Part shown: positions 1 through 5,059 of the stretch, piece after piece
Layout: each line of letters opens with the position of its first letter
How positions within the stretch are numbered: the first letter of the stretch is position 1
NCBI GenBank assembly: GCA_016839875.1
Contig: JAEOTK010000226.1
Span: forward strand, 1 to 5,922
DNA length: 5,922 bases
DNA from: Candidatus Heimdallarchaeota archaeon
GTDB taxonomy: Archaea; Asgardarchaeota; Heimdallarchaeia; Heimdallarchaeales; Heimdallarchaeaceae
Direction: 5' to 3'
Made by a program: the position numbers and the translations under genes
The notes under the pieces: model-generated
What the model was told of the DNA's origin: nothing
Database searches by the model: none
What the model saw: the letters and a program-made list of their open reading frames with translations, nothing else

Positions 1-231
1 ATGACATCCTCCGGTTCCTAGCTCATAAGCTCCTTCATCTAACATTTCTATGAAAGTTCCAAGTGTGATTTTGAATGGAGTACAGATGAATTCAGGTGAG
101 TGAATCGATCCTAATTCAGCTGTTTTCTTACTTGGTTTTTTTGGAATCATCAAATCTTCTTTCCCTACTTCTCTTAAAACAATTTCAAACACATGTGTTA
201 GAGAACCGAAATATGGGAACGTAAATGCCAA
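1..231 (-). CDS. 2-hydroxyacyl-CoA dehydratase/activase-related protein, N-terminal part (runs off left edge)
   Basis: This is the first 77 codons of a gene that continues beyond the left edge. The product begins M-A-F-T-F-P-Y-F-G-S and carries H-S-P-E-F-I-C (Cys50) followed by P-F-K and a G-T-F-I-E segment, then G-T-G-G-C (Cys76). This is the pattern I know from the HgdB-like partner of DUF2229 proteins, where the cysteines are expected to bind an iron-sulfur cluster. The start is a TTG: the frame is closed by a TGA at 238-240 just upstream, the family begins at this residue, and a strong Shine-Dalgarno-like GGAGTGAT lies five bases upstream. The gene overlaps the end of the preceding gene by 34 bp, so the two are almost certainly translated from one mRNA and probably form one complex. 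Substrate unknown. Alternative: a component of another (R)-2-hydroxyacyl-CoA dehydratase-like system. Confidence 0.8.
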   Translation of the reverse strand, partial: MAFTFPYFGSLTHVFEIVLREVGKEDLMIPKKPSKKTAELGSIHSPEFICTPFKITLGTFIEMLDEGAYELGTGGCH

Positions 232-1238
232 TCTACATCACTCCTTTGTGTTCTTTTTCTTCTTTCAATCATATCAAGAAAAGCTTCTATTCTAGTTTTG
301 AGTCCTGTCTCTGAAGATAATTCATCTAAGACTAGCTGTAATAGTGGAATTCCAGGATCTCTTCTAAAGTACCTAGTTGACATTTCTCCAGTAATTGAAT
401 CAGGACCACAACTAAAGATAATTAGCAGAAGAATTCCATCTATTGTTTTGCTTTCCAGAAAATGCATTACGGTTCCAAGAAGTTCTCTCGAATAATTGAA
501 GTACAAATTATAATCCAATTTCTCCATTTGTTTTTCAATAAGCGATTTAGGTAATTGCTCTGAAGTAATGAGGTCAACTCCATTTAACTGAAGTAATTTA
601 CGGATATTTAGTGAAGATAATTCATCATTAATGACATAAGGATGTCCCACTAATGCTATTTTGAGAGGTTCTTTTTTATCTTCCAAAATAGGTGGATTGT
701 TCAGAAATATTTCGGAATTTTCCCATTGTTTCAGTTCTTCTTCAGAGATTATAAGCTCATTTAGATGTTGTTTATATGCATGTAAAGATTTTTTCCAAGC
801 TCTTAGAATTTTGATAGGATTAAAAGTAAATTTGAATCCAATTGCAAGAACGATTCCAGCTATCCTGAGTTTTCCATGACCGCTTTTTGCCATTGAGAAA
901 TATGGCATAATTATCTCAGGTAAATCAGGAAAAATCGATTTAAGAACTTCCGCTAACGCAATGAATTTTGGGCACCCAACATTTAGTTTATGATCACTTC
1001 CTAATCTAGGAATGAATAAGAAATCTACTGTATCTTTCAAAACTAAAACATGACCAAAATAGAGCTTTGTAGAGTAGCAATCTTCATCTGGAGCTGCACT
1101 AACTCCTAAATCCTTTATTCTCTTATCTGTTTTAGGAGAGATAACAATTTTGGCTCCCAATTCTTTAAAAAAAGTAGTCCAAAGAACAGAATACTTGTAA
1201 TAAAGAAGTGCTCTTGGAAATCCTACTCTCTTTTTCAT
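198..1238 (-). CDS. Acyl-CoA dehydratase activase-related protein (DUF2229 family)
   Basis: A 346-residue protein matching the DUF2229 family related to CoA-substrate-specific enzyme activases. Recognisable blocks are the N-terminal G-F-P-R-A-L-L-Y-Y-K-Y (residues 6-16), D-E-D-C (Cys54) followed by a G-H-V motif (62-64), F-I-P-R (75-78), C-P-K (Cys89), a second Rossmann-like start I-A-L-V-G-H-P-Y (194-201), C-G-P-D-S (Cys277) and the C-terminal T-R-I-E-A-F-L-D-M-I. Cys54, Cys89 and Cys277 are plausible iron-sulfur ligands. In bacteria this region is often part of a very long protein fused to BadF/BcrA-type ATPase domains; here it stands alone and its partner is the overlapping downstream gene. 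The frame stays open 38 codons further upstream to a TTG at 1352, but that extension matches nothing I know and family proteins begin at M-K-K-R-V-G-F-P, so ATG 1238 is chosen. A GA-rich stretch (1243-1254) precedes it. Probably cytoplasmic and anaerobic; substrate unknown. Confidence 0.8.
   Translation of the reverse strand: MKKRVGFPRALLYYKYSVLWTTFFKELGAKIVISPKTDKRIKDLGVSAAPDEDCYSTKLYFGHVLVLKDTVDFLFIPRLGSDHKLNVGCPKFIALAEVLKSIFPDLPEIIMPYFSMAKSGHGKLRIAGIVLAIGFKFTFNPIKILRAWKKSLHAYKQHLNELIISEEELKQWENSEIFLNNPPILEDKKEPLKIALVGHPYVINDELSSLNIRKLLQLNGVDLITSEQLPKSLIEKQMEKLDYNLYFNYSRELLGTVMHFLESKTIDGILLLIIFSCGPDSITGEMSTRYFRRDPGIPLLQLVLDELSSETGLKTRIEAFLDMIERRKRTQRSDVDWHLRSHISVL
237..244 (-). promoter_or_regulatory. 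Shine-Dalgarno sequence deciding a TTG start
   Basis: On the minus strand this reads GGAGTGAT, one base short of the archaeal consensus GGAGGTGAT. It ends five bases before the TTG at 231. It lies inside the coding sequence of the upstream gene and supports both the unusual start codon and the 34-bp gene overlap. Confidence 0.7.
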
Positions 1239-1395
1239 GCTTATCTCTCTTCCTATCTTATTATCTTGTTTTTTAGATGATAGCGCAAAGTAAACATGGA
1301 AATCATTTCTAATAAAAGGTTTCTTGTCGAATAAAATTGGTTTAAATTTCAAAACGTGAAATATTTATAAAGCTTGAAAATATACCTTTGCTTTG
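1239..1395. promoter_or_regulatory. Divergent intergenic region between activase-related gene and GNAT gene
   Basis: This AT-rich spacer of about 157 bp must hold promoters for both flanking genes. The rightward promoter is clear and listed separately. For the leftward gene two weak TATA-like candidates are visible on the minus strand, around 1339-1350 (GAAATTTAAACC) and 1311-1318 (CTTTTATT). Either would give a leader of several tens of bases, fitting a gene that uses a GA-rich ribosome-binding stretch rather than leaderless initiation. No operator-like inverted repeat is obvious apart from the self-complementary TATA core. Confidence 0.45.
1359..1372 (+). promoter_or_regulatory. TATA-box promoter of the GNAT gene, leaderless geometry
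   Basis: The element reads AAATATTTATAAAG, close to the archaeal TTTATA consensus, with a purine-rich BRE-like stretch upstream. The TTTATA core starts 32 bases before the GTG at 1396, so transcription should begin at or within a few bases of the start codon. No Shine-Dalgarno sequence lies between. The core TTTATAAA (1364-1371) is palindromic and could also direct leftward transcription. Confidence 0.6.
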
Positions 1396-2223
1396 GTGAA
1401 CTTCTTGACAGATGAAAAACAAAAAATTATTGATGCGATTGAATATTCTCCCCACATGTATACACCTATAGAAGGAGTCTTTGAAAAAATTCCAATTGAA
1501 AATCTCAGTGGATTCAGATGTCCAAGTGTTGATTTTGAAGAATTTAATGCTGTAGGGATGTCTAGAATAGAAGAGGATCAATTAGAAGATACAATTAAAC
1601 AAGTTGTTGACTTCTATACTTCCGCAGGTTTGACTAAAATTGCATGGATTGTATCACCACAATCTAAACCTGATACTCTAGTTGAGAAACTTGAATCAGC
1701 GGGATTCAAAAAGGAAATTCCTGTTTTAGGAATGTACAGATCAATAGGAGAAGAACTTAATATAAGTATCACAGAGGAATTTGAATTTAAAGCGAAAACT
1801 TTAGATGAATTTGCTGCTTCTTTCAATGATCCTGAATTCTGTCGCATGGTAGAACGAGCATATGGAATGCCTGAGGGGGCAGCAGGCATATACAAAATGA
1901 TGGGGTTAATTGCTCAAGGAATGGAAGTTACATTTTATGTTGCATATGAGAAAAAAGAAAACAAACCTGTTGGTATTGGTGGACTTCTATACGTACCTGG
2001 AACAAAAATTGGATTACTTGGAGGTGCTGCAACGCTTCCCGAGTATCGAGGAAAAGGAATATATTCTGCAATGTTAAAATTGAGAAACGAAAAAGCTAAG
2101 AAAGATGGTAAAGAAAATCTGATTATTCAAGCAAAAGAAGCTACTTCAGCTCCAATAGCAGAAAAAAATGGATTTGAGAAAGTTTGTGAGCTTCCATTCT
2201 ATGTATGGAGAAAGACTGATTAG
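1396..2223 (+). CDS. GNAT-family N-acetyltransferase with tandem GNAT-like halves
   Basis: A 275-residue predicted acetyltransferase that would transfer acetyl from acetyl-CoA to an unknown amine. The C-terminal half (about 130-275) carries the GNAT fold: a V-G-I-G-G strand, then the acetyl-CoA pyrophosphate loop E-Y-R-G-K-G-I-Y-S-A-M-L (R218, G219, K220, G221) and the final K-N-G-F-E-K segment typical of the last helix and strand. The second loop glycine is Tyr, a common variant. The N-terminal half (about 65-116) resembles a degenerate GNAT unit, with W-I-V-S-P, a D-T-L-V-E-K-L helix and A-G-F-K before a strand ending G-M-Y-R, but lacks the R-x-x-G-x-G loop. Start is uncertain: TTG at 1393 and GTG at 1396 are adjacent, and GTG is preferred. 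It sits alone on its strand, diverging from the activase-related gene and converging on the VOC genes with an 11-bp gap. Confidence 0.8.
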   Translation: MNFLTDEKQKIIDAIEYSPHMYTPIEGVFEKIPIENLSGFRCPSVDFEEFNAVGMSRIEEDQLEDTIKQVVDFYTSAGLTKIAWIVSPQSKPDTLVEKLESAGFKKEIPVLGMYRSIGEELNISITEEFEFKAKTLDEFAASFNDPEFCRMVERAYGMPEGAAGIYKMMGLIAQGMEVTFYVAYEKKENKPVGIGGLLYVPGTKIGLLGGAATLPEYRGKGIYSAMLKLRNEKAKKDGKENLIIQAKEATSAPIAEKNGFEKVCELPFYVWRKTD

Positions 2224-2234
2224 CGTATTTTCAA

Positions 2235-2633
2235 CTATTCTTCTTCCTTTTTTGCTGGTTCCCACAACTCAATCTTATTATCTTCAGGATCTAATATCCA
2301 AGCGAATTTTCCTTGTTTAAACTTCTTAATTCCACTTACTATGGTAATTCCCTTTGCATCAAGTTCCTCAAGTAGATCCTCCAAGTTTTCTACTCTAAAG
2401 TTGATCATAAATGGTTTTTCACTTGGATCGAAGTATCTAGTATCTTCCTTAAATGGTGACCAAACCGTATATGCTTCTTCATCTGATTTTTCTTTATCTT
2501 TCCATCCAAACATAACAGCGACATCATCATAATCGTGTGAATCAAGTCCTAAGTATTTCAAGTACCATTTTAGCAATTTTTTTGGATCTTCTGCTTTGAA
2601 AAAAATACCACCTATTCCTGTAACTTTTTTCAT
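2235..2633 (-). CDS. VOC-superfamily (glyoxalase/dioxygenase fold) protein 2
   Basis: A 132-residue single-chain VOC protein with two beta-alpha-beta-beta-beta modules. Module one opens G-G-I-F-F-K-A-E-D-P (residues 8-17), then a helix with W-Y and L-G-L. Module two opens F-M-I-N-F-R-V-E-N-L and ends D-P-E-D-N-K-I-E-L-W-E-P (Asp115, Glu122). Glu122 is at the usual metal-ligand position, but the first-strand His or Gln of glyoxalase I and extradiol dioxygenases is replaced by the G-G-I-F-F run, so classical glyoxalase activity is not supported. It resembles a VOC group of unknown function with the same opening. The gene follows VOC 1 after 17 bp, with a Shine-Dalgarno-like GAGTTGAT three bases before ATG, consistent with internal operon translation. 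The C-terminus is a charged K-K-E-E-E tail. Sequence differs strongly from VOC 1, so this is not a recent tandem duplication. Confidence 0.82.
   Translation of the reverse strand: MKKVTGIGGIFFKAEDPKKLLKWYLKYLGLDSHDYDDVAVMFGWKDKEKSDEEAYTVWSPFKEDTRYFDPSEKPFMINFRVENLEDLLEELDAKGITIVSGIKKFKQGKFAWILDPEDNKIELWEPAKKEEE
2248..2253 (+). terminator. Possible T-run terminator for the GNAT gene
   Basis: A run of six T follows a pyrimidine-rich stretch beginning at 2235, about 25 bases after the GNAT stop codon. Archaeal termination often needs only such a T-run. It lies inside the 3' end of the convergent VOC gene, so it may equally be a product of Lys codons there. Confidence 0.25.
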
Positions 2634-2636
2634 TTA

Positions 2637-2644
2637 ATCAACTC
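2637..2644 (-). promoter_or_regulatory. Shine-Dalgarno-like site of VOC gene 2
   Basis: On the minus strand this reads GAGTTGAT, matching the archaeal GAGGTGAT core at all but one base and ending three bases before the ATG at 2633. It lies in the 17-bp spacer after the VOC gene 1 stop codon. Confidence 0.45.
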
Positions 2645-2650
2645 GCACAT

Positions 2651-3058
2651 CTATTGCTTAAATCTATCATGTCCTTTTGGTTCACCATCTTTGTCAAATG
2701 CTTGAACTTCCAAAGTGTAACCATTAGGATCAATGTAGAAACCGTTATAGATTTTGTATTGTTCTGTGTGTTGAGGTTTCCTCTTAATTTCTACTCCTTT
2801 TTCTTGAAGATAAGTATGCCACTCATCAACTTGTTTTCTTGTATCTACAACTATAGTAATGCATATCTGTTCAGGTTTTGTTATTTCTTCATATGTTTGA
2901 CAAAATCCCCAATATCCATACTTACCAATAAGATAGATCACACAGCCACTTTGTTCAAGAGCTAAAGGTAATTGCAAAATTCCTTCATAGAATGCTCGTG
3001 TCTGTTCAAGATTATTTGTCCTGAAGAACGAAATTGGGTACAAAGGTTTTTCTGGCAT
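2651..3058 (-). CDS. VOC-superfamily (glyoxalase/dioxygenase fold) protein 1
   Basis: A 135-residue VOC-fold protein. Module one runs I-S-F-F-R-T-N-N-L-E-Q-T-R-A-F-Y (residues 9-24), then G-I-L-Q-L-P-L and the strand G-Y-W-G-F-C-Q. Module two runs I-C-I-T-I-V-V-D-T, a W-H-T-Y-L helix, and closes Y-I-D-P-N-G-Y-T-L-E-V-Q (Asp110, Glu117). Glu117 fits a VOC metal ligand, but no His occupies the first-strand positions, so metal binding and glyoxalase I activity are uncertain. The G-F-C-x and D-P-N-G-Y-x-x-E-x-Q pattern is shared, from memory, with a widespread uncharacterised VOC group. It starts 25 bp after the GTPase stop codon; AAGGA lies about 12 bases before ATG, a rather long spacing. It is probably co-transcribed with the GTPase and VOC 2. 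Substrate unknown. Confidence 0.82.
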   Translation of the reverse strand: MPEKPLYPISFFRTNNLEQTRAFYEGILQLPLALEQSGCVIYLIGKYGYWGFCQTYEEITKPEQICITIVVDTRKQVDEWHTYLQEKGVEIKRKPQHTEQYKIYNGFYIDPNGYTLEVQAFDKDGEPKGHDRFKQ

Positions 3059-3083
3059 AAGAAAAACTATTCCTTCTTCTTTA

Positions 3084-3656
3084 TTAATCTAATGCCTTTT
3101 TTAATGCTTCAAAAATAGATTGTTCGTAAATTGAGGTTTCAAAAAGCTCAACATTTTCATAATTCCTGATATCAAAGAATTCAGATATTAATCCTGTAGC
3201 TTTAACCCTTGCTTCTTTAGGTATTAAATCCATTTTGTGAGCTAGTACGAATATCTTAGCATCTTTACTATACTCTTGCACATTCTTGTATGCTCTTTCA
3301 AAGTATTTTTTAGCAGTTGCTAAATCAAGTAAATTTGATGAATCTACAACGAAAAACATTGTTTTAAGATGCGAGAAGATACTTTCTCTTAAATCTATGA
3401 ATGCCTCCTCAAGATAAGTAATCTGCCCCCCAACATCATAGACATTTAATGAATATCCTGAGAAATCCAAATATTCTCGTTTTAGCCCTACAGTAGCAGG
3501 AAGAGATTTAGTTTTTTCAGGTTCCATATTCTCAAATACAACTTTGATTATGGAGGACTTACCTGTTTGAGCTAAGCCTAGAAATAGAAATTTCAAACCA
3601 AAATCTCCTTTTCTTTCAGCATCCTCTTCTGAAATGTCTTTCTGTAGATAGCTCAT
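3084..3656 (-). CDS. Rag/Gtr-like small GTPase lacking a roadblock domain
   Basis: A 190-residue Ras-superfamily GTPase with all G motifs: P-loop G-L-A-Q-T-G-K-S (residues 27-34), switch I Thr in P-A-T-V-G (Thr55), G3 D-V-G-G-Q (74-78), G4 H-K-M-D (140-143) and G5 T-S-I-Y (174-177). Having His instead of Asn in G4 and T-S-I-Y-x-x-S-I-F-E-A around G5 is characteristic of eukaryotic Rag/Gtr GTPases, which signal amino-acid status to TORC1. Gln78 occupies the position of the catalytic Gln of Ras. The protein ends just after the G domain, so the C-terminal roadblock domain through which Rags dimerise is absent. There is no lipidation Cys at the end. The frame is open to an ATG at 3749, but the first 31 residues look unconserved and a TATA-like box sits 32 bases before ATG 3656, so that start is used. 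First gene of a probable three-gene unit with two VOC proteins. An Arf-like assignment is the main alternative. Confidence 0.83.
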   Translation of the reverse strand: MSYLQKDISEEDAERKGDFGLKFLFLGLAQTGKSSIIKVVFENMEPEKTKSLPATVGLKREYLDFSGYSLNVYDVGGQITYLEEAFIDLRESIFSHLKTMFFVVDSSNLLDLATAKKYFERAYKNVQEYSKDAKIFVLAHKMDLIPKEARVKATGLISEFFDIRNYENVELFETSIYEQSIFEALKKALD

Positions 3657-3680
3657 ACTAATACAAACAAAAATTAGTTT

Positions 3681-3690
3681 CATATTAAGT
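3681..3690 (-). promoter_or_regulatory. TATA-like box for the GTPase-VOC-VOC unit
   Basis: On the minus strand this reads ACTTAATATG. Its TTAATA core begins 32 bases upstream of the ATG at 3656, predicting a leaderless mRNA. It would lie inside the coding region if the longer reading frame from 3749 were used, which argues for the shorter protein. Confidence 0.4.
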
Positions 3691-3731
3691 TTTTCCAAAA
3701 GCAAAAATCTTTGAAATTGTTTGTCATCATC

Positions 3732-3740
3732 TTTTAATAC
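3732..3740 (+). promoter_or_regulatory. TATA-like box for nreA
   Basis: TTTTAATAC lies 36 bases before the ATG at 3768, predicting no leader or one of only a few bases. It shares the 111-bp divergent spacer (3657-3767) with the oppositely directed GTPase promoter. No Shine-Dalgarno sequence precedes the nreA start. Confidence 0.45.
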
Positions 3741-3767
3741 GAAAAACATTTAGTTATTTTGACCTTG

Positions 3768-5009
3768 ATGGAAACTGAATCTCCCATTAATTTTGATTTA
3801 TGTGTGATTTGCAAAACTTCTAGAATGTTATGTGGTAGAAGAAGTTGTCCTTTACTTAATCAATGGTCGAAAGAATATAGTTTTGAAAAACCTAAAATAA
3901 CTAATCTTGATGAATCCTTTTCTCCTCCATCATTTTTTGTAGGATGGTCTGGCTATCCTAGTATTAATGCTGGTCCTATGTTAACAGTTGACAGACTATC
4001 TGCTGACGTAGTGGATAATTCCAACAACTGGACAACCAAAACTCAAGAGGAAATTGTTAAGATGAGAATTGCTCTTCTTAGAACAAGATCAAAAATTGAT
4101 GTTAAGAGACCATTAGATTCAGATATTATTCAACGAAGTCATGAATTACTTCTGGGAAGAAATTCTGTTGATGTTGAAGTAGAATTAGAAAAGAAAATAA
4201 TACCAAAAATTACACTAAACGAGAGATCGGCTCCACATGGTCCTATTGCTCCTATCAAAAAACTCACTGTTGTTGAGAACCAATCCCCTATACCTGCAAT
4301 TGAAAAAGCATATTATGATACAGATCTACTTGCAACTGATGCAGTTACTAATCTTGGAGAGAATAGTGTAGATATCAACTCAATCATTCGCATTTTTTCA
4401 GCAGGTATGTTGGGCAGAGAACAAGCAAGGAAACTTGTACCTACTAGATGGTCCATAACAGCTGTTGATGATATGCTCTCTAAACAGAAAGTGGAATTAC
4501 TTAAGAAGAATCAGGAATTAGGCGAATTCAGGATTTTCACAAATGAATTCTTTGGTAATAGATTTGTAATTATTCTAATTCCAGATGTCTGGTCATACGA
4601 GATGATAGAAACTTGGTTCAGTGGAGCTTATATGAATCCAAGTGACAAGGATATAGGATTGGGGGACTGGGAACCCCATTCAGGTAGAACAGAATATGCT
4701 TCTAATGTAACAGGGGCTTACTATGCAGCAAGACTAGGAGTAGCTGAATATCTTCTTAAGGAGCAAAGACAAGCTCAAGCGATAGTACTTAGAGAAATTA
4801 CCAAAGAGTATAGATTCCCTCTAGGTGTGTGGGTTATTCGAGTAGCGGTAAGAGGAGCAATGCAGAAAGGTTATACAACAGCTGATTCAATAGATAGTGC
4901 TTTTGATCAACTGCAGTACCATTTACATTATCCGCTAGACTACTGGCAGAGACGTTCTACATTATTTAACCTAATCAAAACTCAACGAAAACTTGATGAT
5001 TTTCTGTAG
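3768..5009 (+). CDS. nreA: Archaeal DNA repair protein NreA (Nre family) with C-terminal PCNA-binding motif
   Basis: A 413-residue protein with the full Nre architecture. The N-terminus has a putative zinc-binding knuckle, Cys12, Cys15, Cys22 and Cys27, in the family setting C-x2-C-K-x5-C-G-R-x2-C-P. Next comes the Nre_N signature S-P-P-S-F-F-V-G-W-S-G-Y-P with I-N-A-G-P-M (residues 52-71) and an E-E-I-V-K-M-R helix. The Nre_C part includes a conserved G-x-W-x-x-R-like segment near residue 350. The last eight residues Q-R-K-L-D-D-F-L (406-413) fit the PIP box Q-x-x-L/I-x-x-F-F/L, which docks on the sliding clamp PCNA. In Haloferax volcanii NreA has been linked to repair of mitomycin C damage through PCNA; the biochemical activity is not settled. 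Length is normal for the family. TTG codons at 3759 and 3765 are in frame upstream, but ATG 3768 is preferred. Divergent from the GTPase and followed 50 bp later by tldD. Confidence 0.93.
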   Translation: METESPINFDLCVICKTSRMLCGRRSCPLLNQWSKEYSFEKPKITNLDESFSPPSFFVGWSGYPSINAGPMLTVDRLSADVVDNSNNWTTKTQEEIVKMRIALLRTRSKIDVKRPLDSDIIQRSHELLLGRNSVDVEVELEKKIIPKITLNERSAPHGPIAPIKKLTVVENQSPIPAIEKAYYDTDLLATDAVTNLGENSVDINSIIRIFSAGMLGREQARKLVPTRWSITAVDDMLSKQKVELLKKNQELGEFRIFTNEFFGNRFVIILIPDVWSYEMIETWFSGAYMNPSDKDIGLGDWEPHSGRTEYASNVTGAYYAARLGVAEYLLKEQRQAQAIVLREITKEYRFPLGVWVIRVAVRGAMQKGYTTADSIDSAFDQLQYHLHYPLDYWQRRSTLFNLIKTQRKLDDFL

Positions 5010-5028
5010 TTTATCTTTGTTTGGCAAG

Positions 5029-5040
5029 TTTTAATAATAC
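5029..5040 (+). promoter_or_regulatory. TATA-box promoter of the tldD-family gene
   Basis: TTTTAATAATAC starts 31 bases before the ATG at 5060 and is preceded by a purine-containing BRE-like GGCAAG. The 50-bp spacer after nreA contains no Shine-Dalgarno sequence near the ATG, so a leaderless transcript separate from nreA is the simplest reading. The preceding bases 5010-5022 are T-rich and might help end the nreA transcript, but contain no long T-run. Confidence 0.5.
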
Positions 5041-5059
5041 CTATACTTTTGCAGTATTC

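Noticed and set aside
1342..1581. Minus-strand open frame of 79 codons
   Set aside because: It lies opposite the start of the GNAT gene and its promoter, has no recognisable domain and looks like an antisense shadow.
1614..1895. Minus-strand open frame of 93 codons
   Set aside because: Antisense to the GNAT gene, with no motif or ribosome-binding site.
2654..2965. Plus-strand open frame of 103 codons resembling a membrane protein
   Set aside because: It is antisense to VOC gene 1; the Phe-rich product arises from the complement of Lys/Glu codons and has no independent support.
2235..3058. Recent tandem duplication of VOC genes
   Set aside because: The two proteins share only the general fold pattern; their motifs and lengths of loops differ, so they are distant members placed side by side.
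3657..3749. N-terminal 31-residue extension of the GTPase, hydrophobic enough to suggest a signal or membrane anchor
   Set aside because: The stretch does not resemble a GTPase N-terminus, contains a likely TATA box at 3681-3690, and the family pattern begins shortly before the P-loop; a shorter start at 3656 explains the sequence better.
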